The notes beneath the pieces were generated by a model. That model did not search any database, was not told the origin of the DNA, and worked only from the letters and a program-made list of their open reading frames with translations. From an uncultured Treponema sp. (GTDB lineage: Bacteria > Spirochaetota > Spirochaetia > Treponematales > Treponemataceae), in assembly GCA_949299755.1 (NCBI GenBank), contig CASGBA010000003.1, positions 171,121-235,120 on the forward strand: DNA of 64,000 nucleotides, in the 5' to 3' direction. Made by a program: the position numbers and the translations under genes. Shown one piece after another: positions 12,887-21,337 of the stretch (position 1 is its first letter; each line of letters starts with the position of its first letter).

Positions 12887-13591
12887 ATGGATACGAATTT
12901 CCTGTTAGCGCCTTCTATTTTAGCATGTGATTTCTCGGATATTGGCGGTGCCCTTTCTTTAATTGAAAAGGCCGGTGGTGACATGGTTCATATTGATGTT
13001 ATGGACGGTCACTTTGTCCCTGAAATAACTATAGGGGCTCCCGTTGTGGCTTCCCTTAGGGATAAGACAAAACTGATGATGGATGTCCATCTCATGGTTT
13101 CTGAGCCGGAACATTTCATTCCCCTGTTTGCAAAAGCCGGGGCAGATTACCTGACATTCCATTACGAAGCCGCCGTCCATATCCATTCTGTGATTGAGCA
13201 AATACACAAGGCCGGGATGAAGGCCGGGATAAGCATTGTCCCTTCAACACCTGTTTCTTTTTTGTCGGAAATACTCGATATGGTTGATTTGGTTCTTGTT
13301 ATGACCGTAAATCCCGGTTACGGAGGCCAAAAAATGATAGTTCCCTGCCTGAAAAAAATCAGTACTTTAAGGGAAATCAAAGAAAAATCGGGTTTTAGAT
13401 ATATAATTTCTGTTGACGGCGGGGTGAATGCGGAAAATTTTCATCAAGTCCTGGCATCCGGGGCGGATATGATTGTTTCCGGCTCCGCTTTTTTTAACGG
13501 TTCCCTGGAAAGAATTATAGCTTCCCGGCCGGAATCTCCGGACAAAAGCTTGTTTTTTCCCGGAAAAGGAACCGGCGGAGGCGAAAATTGA
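12887..13591 (+). CDS. rpe: Ribulose-phosphate 3-epimerase
   Basis: Interconverts ribulose 5-phosphate and xylulose 5-phosphate in the pentose phosphate pathway. 234 residues, against about 220 usual. TIM-barrel motifs: LAPSILACDF, VHIDVMDGHFVP (metal ligands and catalytic Asp), MDVHLMV (metal His), MTVNPGYGGQ (phosphate loop) and SVDGGV (second catalytic Asp). The start is the ATG of MDTNFLL; the frame is open further upstream but that stretch is not rpe-like. There is an atypical Gly/Pro-rich tail of about 20 residues. The stop overlaps the TTG start of the next gene. Confidence 0.95.
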   Translation: MDTNFLLAPSILACDFSDIGGALSLIEKAGGDMVHIDVMDGHFVPEITIGAPVVASLRDKTKLMMDVHLMVSEPEHFIPLFAKAGADYLTFHYEAAVHIHSVIEQIHKAGMKAGISIVPSTPVSFLSEILDMVDLVLVMTVNPGYGGQKMIVPCLKKISTLREIKEKSGFRYIISVDGGVNAENFHQVLASGADMIVSGSAFFNGSLERIIASRPESPDKSLFFPGKGTGGGEN

Positions 13592-14553
13592 ATAAATCAG
13601 TAAAATTATTTTCAGCGGTTGTTATTTTATGTGTCAGAATGGTTTTATGCCATGCCCAGGAAAAAAGCCCTCTTACTGAGGGTTTGGACGCCTATGCCCG
13701 CGCGGACTGGCCTGCCGCTGTTTCTTTTTTCAGTGAGGCTGTCAAGAACAATCCTGATTCCGCGGAACCCTGGTACTGGCTTATGATGACTGAAATTTCC
13801 TCGGGTGAGACGGAAAAGGCCCTTGCTGACATAGACCGTTTTATCCTTTCATTTTCCGAAGATAAACGGGCAGCCGATGTCCTTTACCAAAAGGGAAGGC
13901 TTTTGTTTTTAACTAAGTCCTATGACGAGGCTATCCAAACGCTCCACAGTTTTATTAATTCCTATCCGGAGCATAAAATGATTCCATCCGCCTATTTTTG
14001 GATAGGGGAAACCCTTTATGCTTGTGGACGATATGAAGAAGCAAAAAACGTGTATGTTTATTTAACCGATACCTGGCCCCAGAGTGTTAAAAGGGAAGCT
14101 TCCATTTACAGGATTGCCCTCATTGACCAGGCTTCCAATGTGGATACTCTTCTGTCGTTGTTGAAAATAAGCCATGAGGAAGCCCTTCGTATTGTGGAGG
14201 ATTATCAACGGCGGGAACGTACATATGAGCAGGCTGTCACCTCTTATCAAAAGAGAATTTCCGATATGATGAAGGATACCCGCCTTGCTGATTTGGAATC
14301 CTCATTGACAGAAGAAAAACGCAGGAATGCGGAGCTTTTGAATGAGGCCGCCAAACTTGAAGCCCAGAATGCGGATCTTCTGTCCGCCCTGGTTGTGGCA
14401 GGTGTTCCGATTCCTGAATCAGCCAGGACAGAAGAAAATGCGAACTTGGAATCCAGAAATTTGGAAATAAGGAACCAAGCCCTGGAAGATTTGAAAAAAA
14501 GGGCTGAACGGGCCAGGGTAATTTATGGCGCCGGAAATGGAGATTCAAAGTGA
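13588..14553 (+). CDS. Secreted TPR protein with C-terminal coiled coil
   Basis: 321-residue exported protein resembling CpoB/YbgF-type TPR proteins but with domains in a different order. It starts at TTG 13588, overlapping the rpe stop, with GGAGG six bases upstream. Signal peptide to about residue 24 (cleavage after CHA). TPR units run about 30-185 (ADWPAAVSFFSEAVKNNPDSAEPWYWL; KSYDEAIQTLHSFINSYPEHKMIPSAYFWIGE). A coiled-coil segment of charged heptads covers about 210-310. YbgF/CpoB links peptidoglycan synthesis to the envelope; a similar envelope role here is inference. Confidence 0.8.
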   Translation: MNKSVKLFSAVVILCVRMVLCHAQEKSPLTEGLDAYARADWPAAVSFFSEAVKNNPDSAEPWYWLMMTEISSGETEKALADIDRFILSFSEDKRAADVLYQKGRLLFLTKSYDEAIQTLHSFINSYPEHKMIPSAYFWIGETLYACGRYEEAKNVYVYLTDTWPQSVKREASIYRIALIDQASNVDTLLSLLKISHEEALRIVEDYQRRERTYEQAVTSYQKRISDMMKDTRLADLESSLTEEKRRNAELLNEAAKLEAQNADLLSALVVAGVPIPESARTEENANLESRNLEIRNQALEDLKKRAERARVIYGAGNGDSK

Positions 14554-15701
14554 ATATAAAAGGTATATTCAAAGCAAATCGGAGGTTCCGGATTATCCCG
14601 GTTTTTTTCCTTCTGTTTGTCTTAACATCAGGTATCCGTTTGTTCCCGGAGGAAACGATTCCCCCTGTGGTTCAGGATGGTTCCTCCAAGAAAGGGGATT
14701 ATGAAATAATATCCGGGAATTTAAAACTTGTGTTATACAAGGAAACTGGAACTTTTACCCTGTACAAGCTGGCGAATACCGGAAAAAACAAATACGAGCC
14801 TATCCTGGATACCCGTAATTATGGGGCAGGGACCAAATATTCGGTCAGATTCGGTAAAAAATTTTATTCCCTTGAGAAGAAATTTTTCCGAACCATAGGT
14901 TTTGAGGTTCATGACGGTGGAAAAGCCGCCGCTTTTGTTTTTACCCCTTCAGATAATTTCCAGGTAAGGCAGAAATTTTATTTCTCTGGCTCCGGGAATG
15001 GTGAGGATTCTTTCTTGATTATAGAAAATTCCGTTGAAAATACTTCCGGAAATGAGGAATTTTTTTCATTCCGGGCTCTTTTCGATACCGTGCTTGGTGA
15101 AACCGGTTCCATATCTAGGCCGGAGCATTTTATTACGGATACAGGCAGGAAAATAACATCGGAAACATTGATTCTTCCCGGTGATGATGACAGGCTGCTT
15201 TTTTCTACCAATGGTGAAAGATCCTGCGCCTTTTTATTGTCCGGCATGGATGTTGATGTGCCCGAATCCCTGTATATTGCCAATTGGCACAGGTGCGAGG
15301 CGGCTCTCACGGATAGGGCTGAACCTTCTTCCCTCTGTGCGGAAGGCAGGGCTTTCAGTACTGTATATACGCCCAATGATTCTGCTGTTCTTTTCAGCTG
15401 GCCAGGAAAAAAACTGGCCCACCGGGAAAAACTCTCTGTTAAGGTCGCAGTTTCCGCAATGGACTACGGGTATTCGTCGGAATTCCTTTTTGGAAACGAT
15501 TCCGGTATGATTGACGGTGAAAATGTGGATTTATCCGAGTCTGATGATTTTTATTCCGGTCTTTCCTTTGAAGAAAAAAGAAACCTTTATTCCCGCATTT
15601 CGGAGCGGCTTAACCAAATAGAAGCGGGTGATACATCTGTAACCCCATCTGAAATCGCCGAATTGAATAGAATCCTGGATATTATTTTGGAAGAAGAATG
15701 A
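14550..15701 (+). CDS. Secreted protein of unknown function
   Basis: 383 residues; not recognised. GTG start at 14550 overlaps the previous stop (GTGA), with GGAG about 9 bases upstream. A hydrophobic stretch (about 15-32) after a basic N-terminus is a signal peptide or anchor. The mature part is beta-rich with short strands (YEIISGNLKLVLYKETGTFTLYKL; SFLIIENSVENTSG), giving a beta-sandwich impression, and ends in a short acidic helical region (about 330-383). The tight overlaps with the TPR gene before it suggest an envelope role. Confidence 0.7.
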   Translation: MNIKGIFKANRRFRIIPVFFLLFVLTSGIRLFPEETIPPVVQDGSSKKGDYEIISGNLKLVLYKETGTFTLYKLANTGKNKYEPILDTRNYGAGTKYSVRFGKKFYSLEKKFFRTIGFEVHDGGKAAAFVFTPSDNFQVRQKFYFSGSGNGEDSFLIIENSVENTSGNEEFFSFRALFDTVLGETGSISRPEHFITDTGRKITSETLILPGDDDRLLFSTNGERSCAFLLSGMDVDVPESLYIANWHRCEAALTDRAEPSSLCAEGRAFSTVYTPNDSAVLFSWPGKKLAHREKLSVKVAVSAMDYGYSSEFLFGNDSGMIDGENVDLSESDDFYSGLSFEEKRNLYSRISERLNQIEAGDTSVTPSEIAELNRILDIILEEE

Positions 15702-15716
15702 AAAAAAAACATACAT

Positions 15717-15759
15717 CCGGCAGTATTTCAACCGGTGGTATGAAATTCACCGGCGGTAT
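15717..15759 (+). repeat. Three imperfect copies of a 10-base repeat
   Basis: CCGGCAGTAT (15717), CCGGTGGTAT (15732) and CCGGCGGTAT (15750) are spaced 15 and 18 bases in the short gap before the next gene. The last copy contains its only ribosome-binding-site-like sequence (GGCGG). Could be a protein or RNA-level control site, or chance. Confidence 0.45.
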
Positions 15760-15761
15760 AA

Positions 15762-16862
15762 ATGGCTAAAGATATACTGGAGCGTTCAAAAAAATTATTT
15801 TCCCGCAAACGTTATGGCGATGTTATTTCCCTTCTTGAGCCGGTTGCACTGGATTTCGATAGTTCCACGTATAAAAATTCTTTCAATTTCTATTTTATTC
15901 TTGGTCTTTCCTGCCTGTATACGGGGGATCCTGGGGGAGCATCCTCCTATTTTGACCGGGCCAGGAAAATAAGGATGCTTGATGCGGATCTTATGGTAGG
16001 GCAGGCTGCCGTTTATTTGCAGCAGGGTAAAACAGCCGAAGCCTGCGGTTATTATCTGGATGCATTGAGGCAGGTTCCAGACCATCCGAAGGCAAAAAAA
16101 GCCCTTGATTTTTTGCGCCGGGCGGACAGCGATGATGTGGCCAGATTAGTCGAAAGCGGCAGGATTGTGCGGTTTTATCCAGAGCTGAAAAAATCCTCTC
16201 CCCCTTTGTTTTTGGGCATTCTAGCCGTCTTTTTGGTTCTTGTGGCGGCAGGTTCCTTTTTTGTGGGCAAAACCAATCAGGTTTACGATGAACGGGCGGA
16301 TTTGTCTTCTTTCACCCTTTCATTTGAAGAAAAGAAAAATGTCACCGAACAGGGAGGAACCTACAGTTACATATTAACTTCAAGGCAAATCCTTGATTCC
16401 TATGAATCCATCAAAAACTATTTTAACCAATACAGGGATAATGCCGCCCAGGTTGAAATAAACCGCCTTTTAAATTCCAATGCATCTTCCTCCGTCCGGA
16501 AAAAGGTCAGGATGCTGATGGATTATTTGTCGGAACCCGGGTTTGATACAATAAAAGACAATTATTCCTATTCCCAGGTAAGTGCCGAGCCGGTGTTGTA
16601 TCTTGACTGCTGGGTTGTATGGAAAGGAATGGCTGCCAATATAATACGCACGGAAAACAGCACGGATTTTGATTTCCTTGTGGGATATGACAGAAAATCA
16701 GATCTTGAGGGAATGGTTAGGGTTCATTTTCCCAGGGCATTGTCCTTTGACCAGGAGCGGCCCTTTGAATTGCTGGGGCAAATAAAAAAAGACGGCAGGT
16801 CAATCATTATAGACGGTAGTTCTATTTTTCAAACCATCCGTCAGGAGAATGATTCAAATTGA
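15762..16862 (+). CDS. TPR membrane protein of unknown function
   Basis: 366 residues. The N-terminal part (about 1-125) is cytoplasmic and TPR-like (DADLMVGQAAVYLQQGKTAEACGYYLDAL). One membrane helix lies at about 148-170 (LFLGILAVFLVLVAAGSFFVG). The C-terminal part (about 175-366) is probably extracytoplasmic, helical first, then strand-rich (EPVLYLDCWVVWKGMAANII). No catalytic motif seen. It follows two exported proteins and precedes recA across a 66-base gap, so it probably ends the rpe operon. Exact role unknown. Confidence 0.75.
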   Translation: MAKDILERSKKLFSRKRYGDVISLLEPVALDFDSSTYKNSFNFYFILGLSCLYTGDPGGASSYFDRARKIRMLDADLMVGQAAVYLQQGKTAEACGYYLDALRQVPDHPKAKKALDFLRRADSDDVARLVESGRIVRFYPELKKSSPPLFLGILAVFLVLVAAGSFFVGKTNQVYDERADLSSFTLSFEEKKNVTEQGGTYSYILTSRQILDSYESIKNYFNQYRDNAAQVEINRLLNSNASSSVRKKVRMLMDYLSEPGFDTIKDNYSYSQVSAEPVLYLDCWVVWKGMAANIIRTENSTDFDFLVGYDRKSDLEGMVRVHFPRALSFDQERPFELLGQIKKDGRSIIIDGSSIFQTIRQENDSN

Positions 16863-16903
16863 ATTTTATGTTAGTTTATGAATGTACCGCATAATTTTGC
16901 TGC

Positions 16904-16909
16904 TATAAA
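16904..16909 (+). promoter_or_regulatory. Possible -10 element before recA
   Basis: TATAAA sits about 20 bases before the recA start and just ahead of its ribosome binding site (GGGAGGGG, 16917-16924). No convincing -35 and no recognisable LexA box is visible in the 66-base gap, so SOS control cannot be argued from sequence. Confidence 0.35.
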
Positions 16910-16928
16910 TTAGTAAGGGAGGGGAAAG

Positions 16929-18044
16929 GTGGCGAAAATGATGACAGAATTAAAGCAGGATGCCGATATGAGCGAAAAACTCAAAGCCCTTGAGGCAGCC
17001 AGGCTACAAATTGAAAAGCAGTTTGGACAGGGTTCTCTGATGAAACTCGGTACAAATGCTGATGTAAGCGGAATTGATGTTATCCCGTCCGGGAGCATCC
17101 TTTTGGATGAAGCCCTTGGGATAGGCGGTTATCCCCGGGGAAGGATAATCGAGATTTACGGACCTGAATCTTCAGGTAAAACCACGCTTGCCCTTCATGC
17201 GGTGGCGGAGGCCCAGAAGCTGGGCGGGATTGCGGCTTTTATAGACGCCGAACACGCCCTTGATCCCCAATATGCGAAAAACCTGGGGGTCAACATAGAC
17301 GACCTGTGGGTTTCCCAGCCGGATACGGGGGAACAAGCCTTGGAAATCGCTGAAAGCCTTGTGCGTTCCGGGGCTGTGGACATCATTGTGGTGGATTCCG
17401 TGGCCGCGTTGACTCCCCAGGCTGAAATCGAAGGTGACATGGGGGATTCCCACATGGGGCTTCAGGCCAGACTCATGAGCCAGGCTCTGCGTAAACTCAC
17501 CGCCATAATAGGCAAGTCCAAGTGCATAATTGTCTTTATAAACCAAATCCGCATGAAAATAGGGATTATGTTCGGCAATCCGGAAACTACAACCGGCGGG
17601 AATGCCCTGAAGTTTTATTCTTCGGTCAGGCTTGAGGTACGGAAATTTGAGACCATCGATAAGGGCGAGGAAAACGCTGTGGGAAACCGTGTCCGTGTTA
17701 AGGTTGTCAAAAACAAGGTAGCACCTCCTTTCAGGAAGGTTGAGCTTGATGTGATTTTCGGGAAGGGTATTTCGGCCTATGCCAGCCTGCTGGATTGTGC
17801 CGTAAAACACGAATTGGTTGACAAAAAAGGTGCCTGGTATGCATACAAGGAAGAAAAAATCGGCCAGGGACGTGAAAACGCCATCAAATTCCTTGAAACA
17901 AATCCGGAGACTGCAACACTTCTTATGAATCAGTTGAGGGAACAGCTTTTCCCCGGTCAAAAAATCAAGGTGGAGAAGAAAGAAAAGAAGGATTTGCCTC
18001 CAGCCCCTAAAGTTTCTCCGGCCGCAGAAGGGGATTTGTTTTAG
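16929..18044 (+). CDS. recA: Recombinase RecA
   Basis: DNA-dependent ATPase for homologous pairing and strand exchange, and LexA coprotease. 371 residues. Walker A GPESSGKT near residue 78, the [15 protein letters not shown]alker B region, loop L1 ([19 protein letters not shown]), loop L2 ([17 protein letters not shown]) and the INQIRMKIG stretch are all intact. Start taken at GTG 16929, about 5 bases after GGGAGGGG; ATGs at 16938/16941 are alternatives farther from that site. It heads the run recA-folK-scpA-scpB-rluB-cmk-rpsA. Confidence 0.98.
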   Translation: MAKMMTELKQDADMSEKLKALEAARLQIEKQFGQGSLMKLGTNADVSGIDVIPSGSILLDEALGIGGYPRGRIIEIYGPESSGKTTLALHAVAEAQKLGGIAAFIDAEHALDPQYAKNLGVNIDDLWVSQPDTGEQALEIAESLVRSGAVDIIVVDSVAALTPQAEIEGDMGDSHMGLQARLMSQALRKLTAIIGKSKCIIVFINQIRMKIGIMFGNPETTTGGNALKFYSSVRLEVRKFETIDKGEENAVGNRVRVKVVKNKVAPPFRKVELDVIFGKGISAYASLLDCAVKHELVDKKGAWYAYKEEKIGQGRENAIKFLETNPETATLLMNQLREQLFPGQKIKVEKKEKKDLPPAPKVSPAAEGDLF

Positions 18045-18062
18045 GTAATACCGGAGTTGGAT

Positions 18063-18581
18063 GTGTACGGGGATAGTGGCACTGAAGTTGTTCTCGGTTT
18101 AGGCTCAAATGTGGGTGATTCAGTTGGTATCATCCGCAGGGCATTGAAATCAATTTCCTCCTTTATACGGGATATGCGTGTTTCTTCTTTGTACCTGACG
18201 GCCCCCCAGGATTACACAAACCAGCCTGATTTTTATAACATTGTTGCCGCTGGTAAATTCAATTCCACTCCGGAAGACCTTCTAGTGCTTGTCCATAAAG
18301 TGGAAACTGAATTCGGACGGGACCGGGTCAATGGAGTTTACAAAGGTCCCAGGACACTGGATGTGGATATAATCCTTTTCGGGAATGACTGTTTTTCAAT
18401 GAAAGAACCTGATTTGGAAATTCCCCACCGGTCTGCAAAAAGAAGGCTTTTTGTCCTTATCCCTTTACTTGAAATTATGCCCGATGCTGCCGATCCTTTG
18501 AGCGGGGAGTTGTACCGTAATATTGCGGCAATTCTCCCCGATCAAGGAGTTAGAAAACTGGAGGAAAAAATATGGAATTAA
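18063..18581 (+). CDS. folK: 6-hydroxymethyl-7,8-dihydropterin pyrophosphokinase (HPPK)
   Basis: Transfers pyrophosphate from ATP to 6-hydroxymethyl-dihydropterin in folate synthesis. 172 residues. Motifs: VVLGLGSNVGDS, PDFYNIVAAG, the GPRTLDVDIILFG metal/ATP site and EIPHRSAKRRLFVLIPL. I place the start at GTG 18063, because GGAG (18053-18056) is six bases upstream; the in-frame TTG at 18057 directly abuts that site. It overlaps scpA by 10 bases. No folB or folP neighbour is present. Confidence 0.92.
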   Translation: MYGDSGTEVVLGLGSNVGDSVGIIRRALKSISSFIRDMRVSSLYLTAPQDYTNQPDFYNIVAAGKFNSTPEDLLVLVHKVETEFGRDRVNGVYKGPRTLDVDIILFGNDCFSMKEPDLEIPHRSAKRRLFVLIPLLEIMPDAADPLSGELYRNIAAILPDQGVRKLEEKIWN

Positions 18582-19354
18582 CGACTACGGCGGCTGTCCA
18601 GGATGTTTCCAACGAGAAGGCGGCTAATTTCAAGATAAACAATTTCGAAGGCTCTTTGGATTTATTGCTTCAAATAATACGTGAGAACGGTGTTAATATC
18701 TATGATATCCCCATCGCCAGTATTACGGAGCAGTATCTGGCATACCTTGACTATATCCCGGCTGATTTGGATAATTTAACGGAATTTTATGCTTTGGCGG
18801 CCACACTGTTGTGTATAAAAAGCCGTATGCTTTTGCCTGTGGAAAAAATTGAAAATGACGGTGATGATATAGGGGATCCCAGGGAAGAGCTTGTGAATCA
18901 GCTCATAGAATATCAGAAATATAAAAAACTTTCGGATTTGATGACCGAAAAAGAATCTGAAACAGAATGGGTTTTGGAGCGGAGAAAACTCCAGCGTTCC
19001 CTTCCTTTTGAAGAGGATAATCTCTGGGAACGGGTTGATACCTGGGATTTGATGAAGACTTTTTCAAGCCTCATTTCCAAATATAATGCCCAGGTTATAT
19101 ACGATCTTTATGAGGAAGTTTCTGTAAACGAGAAACTTACCCTTATGAATGAATTGCTGGATGAAAAAGGCGAGTGTATGTTTACGGATTTAATAATCCG
19201 CAAAGGAAATCTTATGGATATAGTCTGTGCTTTTATGGCTATTTTGGAAGCTGTAAAATTCAGGATGGCAAGCATTTGGCAGAACCGGATGTTCGGTGAC
19301 ATAAAAATAAAGCCCTGGCAGCCGTCTTTTGTTGATATTGATGAAGGAGTATAA
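18572..19354 (+). CDS. scpA: Segregation and condensation protein A
   Basis: Kleisin subunit that bridges SMC heads and, with ScpB, forms the bacterial condensin. 260 residues. Typical N-terminal signature FKINNFEGSLDLLLQIIRENGVNIYDIPIASITEQYL, then the helical DLDNLTEFYALAATLLCIKSRMLLP segment, an acidic linker, and a C-terminal winged-helix region (about 180-255). GGAGG about 8 bases before the ATG; the start overlaps folK. scpB follows one base after the stop, the usual pairing. Confidence 0.96.
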   Translation: MELTTTAAVQDVSNEKAANFKINNFEGSLDLLLQIIRENGVNIYDIPIASITEQYLAYLDYIPADLDNLTEFYALAATLLCIKSRMLLPVEKIENDGDDIGDPREELVNQLIEYQKYKKLSDLMTEKESETEWVLERRKLQRSLPFEEDNLWERVDTWDLMKTFSSLISKYNAQVIYDLYEEVSVNEKLTLMNELLDEKGECMFTDLIIRKGNLMDIVCAFMAILEAVKFRMASIWQNRMFGDIKIKPWQPSFVDIDEGV

Positions 19355-19355
19355 T

Positions 19356-19889
19356 ATGGAAAAAGAAACAGCTCTGGTGGAAGCTGTTCTCTATTTGGAA
19401 ACTGAACCTGTCTCGGAAGACTTTATAGCCCGTGTTACAGGTTTTTCCAAGGATGTGGTGCTTGCCGCCCTGGAAAACCTGAAAACCAGGTGTGAAGGGC
19501 CGGATTTCGGTTTGGAGCTCCTCCATATTTCCGGCGGTTGGATGATTTGCCCCAAAAAGGATTTATGGGAATCCCTTAAAGACAGATACGGAAAAAAAAC
19601 GGAGGGAAGGCTTTCCCGGGCGGCAATGGAAACCTTGTCGATTATTGCTTATTCCCAGCCAATAACCCGTGCCGAAATCGAAGCTATCCGCGGAGCTTCC
19701 CCTGACAACATGATAAGGCTTTTGATGGACAGAGATCTTATAAAAGAAGTCGGTAAAAAAGATGTGCCCGGAAAGCCTGTCCAATTCGGAACCACGAAGG
19801 AATTCCTGAGGCTTTTCAGGTTGAACAGTATTGCTGATTTACCGAAACTCGATGAACCGGAGAGCGGCCGCTTTGAACTTGCCCGTTAA
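19356..19889 (+). CDS. scpB: Segregation and condensation protein B
   Basis: Winged-helix partner of ScpA in the SMC complex. 177 residues. Signatures: VEAVLYLETEPVSEDFIARVTG, then SRAAMETLSIIAYSQPITRAEIEAIRGAS, LLMDRDLIKEVG and the C-terminal PVQFGTTKEFLRLF, all characteristic of the family. Start is ATG 19356, with AAGGAG (19344-19349) six bases upstream and shared with the end of scpA; in-frame codons further upstream are not needed. The gene's end overlaps the next gene. Confidence 0.96.
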   Translation: MEKETALVEAVLYLETEPVSEDFIARVTGFSKDVVLAALENLKTRCEGPDFGLELLHISGGWMICPKKDLWESLKDRYGKKTEGRLSRAAMETLSIIAYSQPITRAEIEAIRGASPDNMIRLLMDRDLIKEVGKKDVPGKPVQFGTTKEFLRLFRLNSIADLPKLDEPESGRFELAR

Positions 19890-20646
19890 AGAAGAAGACG
19901 GTGAAAAAAAAATCCGGCTTCAGGTATATTTAGCCCGTTGTGGAGTTGCTTCCCGGAGAACAAGCGAAGAAATAATCCGTTCCGGCCGTGTGAAAGTGAA
20001 TGGAGCCGTTGTTTCCGAAATGGGTTTTAAGGTTTCTGCCGGAGACCAGGTATATCTTGACGGGAATCTGCTTCATCCGGAGGAAAAAAAACGTTATGTC
20101 CTTTTAAATAAACCAGCCGGTTATGTGGCGACTTTATCCGATGAAAAGGGCCGTCCTTCTGCCGCATCCCTTCTCGTGAATGCTTATCCGGAAAGACTTT
20201 ACAACGTGGGACGCCTCGATATGTATTCCCAGGGGGCCATAATTTTCACAAATGACGGTGAGTTCGCTTCAAAAGTAAGCCATCCTTCTTCCGGAATAGA
20301 AAAAGAATATTTGGTTGAAACAAGCCTTCCTTTTAACTCCGATGTGCTGAAGGCTTTTGTTTCAGGAGTCAGGATTGACAATGTATTTTATAAGGCACTT
20401 TCAGCCGAGAAACTTTCTCCGAAAAAGATGAGGCTTGTTCTTCTGGAGGGGAAAAATCGGGAAATCAGACGTGTCCTTGGTTTTTTCGATGTGCACATAA
20501 AAAAACTTGTACGGGTCAGAATAGGCTCTGTTCTTCTGGGGGATCTTCCGCCAGGCGGATACAGGGATTTAACCTTAAATGAAATAAACAGTCTTCTGGG
20601 AAAAGGCGGTAAATGGGGAAAATATGAAAACTATCGTGGCAATTGA
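19852..20646 (+). CDS. rluB: RsuA/RluB-family pseudouridine synthase
   Basis: Isomerises a uridine in rRNA; placement after scpB favours the 23S-specific RluB branch. An S4 RNA-binding domain (RLQVYLARCGVASRRTSEEIIRSGRVKVNG) is followed by the catalytic domain with VGRLDMYSQGAIIFTNDG, whose Asp is the nucleophile, and LLEGKNREIRRVLGFF. About 264 residues if the ATG at 19852 is used, overlapping scpB by 38 bases; that ATG has no ribosome binding site, and TTG codons near 19873-19879 downstream of CGGAGAG are plausible alternatives. It overlaps cmk by 23 bases. Confidence 0.92.
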   Translation: MNRRAAALNLPVKEEDGEKKIRLQVYLARCGVASRRTSEEIIRSGRVKVNGAVVSEMGFKVSAGDQVYLDGNLLHPEEKKRYVLLNKPAGYVATLSDEKGRPSAASLLVNAYPERLYNVGRLDMYSQGAIIFTNDGEFASKVSHPSSGIEKEYLVETSLPFNSDVLKAFVSGVRIDNVFYKALSAEKLSPKKMRLVLLEGKNREIRRVLGFFDVHIKKLVRVRIGSVLLGDLPPGGYRDLTLNEINSLLGKGGKWGKYENYRGN

Positions 20647-21337
20647 CGGTCCGGCGGGAGCCGGGAAAAGCACAGTGGCAAAAAAGATTGCGGAAAAACT
20701 CGGCTTGATTTTTATGAATACCGGAAGCTTTTACAGGGGTCTTACTTTAATGCTTTTAAGGGACTGCGGCTCCGATGAGGCTGGATACGGCGGAAAGAAA
20801 GTCAATCTGGAGGACAGGAAAGGAATCATTGATTTTACTGAAACCCTTTCCTTTGAATATTCCTCTGACGGGTTGTCCATAAACGGTGAAAACGTAGAGC
20901 AATATTTGCGTAACGATGCCGTTGAAAGCATTGTTTCCCCGGTTTCCGCCATTCCGGAAGTCCGGCGCATACTAAACCGGAAAATCCGGGCTGTGGCTGA
21001 AAAAACCGGGGTTGTATGCGAGGGCAGGGATATGACAACGGTGGTTTTTCCTGACACTCCCCATAAATTTTATCTGGATGCATCCGTTGAAACCCGTGCA
21101 ATGCGCCGTTTTACCCAGGGAACCAGCTCCCTTTCCTTGGATGAAATCAGGAAATCCATTGAGCAGCGGGATAATCTTGACCGGAATAAGGAGGAGGGCA
21201 GTTTAAGAATATCTCCTGATGCCTTCTATTTGGATTCTTCCGGCTTGACGATTGATGAAGTTTGTGACATAATGCTTGCTGAAATTCTAGGAAAAGGGAT
21301 ACATAATGGAGCAGAAGGAAGTGGCAAAGGATGTTGA
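20624..21337 (+). CDS. cmk: Cytidylate kinase
   Basis: Phosphorylates CMP/dCMP with ATP. 237 residues. P-loop GPAGAGKST at residues 9-17, then MNTGSFYRG, the NMP-binding region with CEGRDMTTVVFPDTPHKFYLDA, a lid-like RTQ region (ETRAMRRFTQG) and IEQRDNLDRNKEEGSL. It overlaps the pseudouridine synthase by 23 bases and rpsA by 32 bases, so all three are probably translationally coupled. cmk-rpsA adjacency is common in bacteria. Confidence 0.96.
   Translation: MKTIVAIDGPAGAGKSTVAKKIAEKLGLIFMNTGSFYRGLTLMLLRDCGSDEAGYGGKKVNLEDRKGIIDFTETLSFEYSSDGLSINGENVEQYLRNDAVESIVSPVSAIPEVRRILNRKIRAVAEKTGVVCEGRDMTTVVFPDTPHKFYLDASVETRAMRRFTQGTSSLSLDEIRKSIEQRDNLDRNKEEGSLRISPDAFYLDSSGLTIDEVCDIMLAEILGKGIHNGAEGSGKGC

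Noticed and set aside
18074..18089. TGGCAC-N5-TTGTT resembling a sigma-54 promoter
   Set aside because: It lies inside the folK coding region, and the downstream GC element (TTGC) is TTGT. The nearby sigma-54 activator is 5 kb away.
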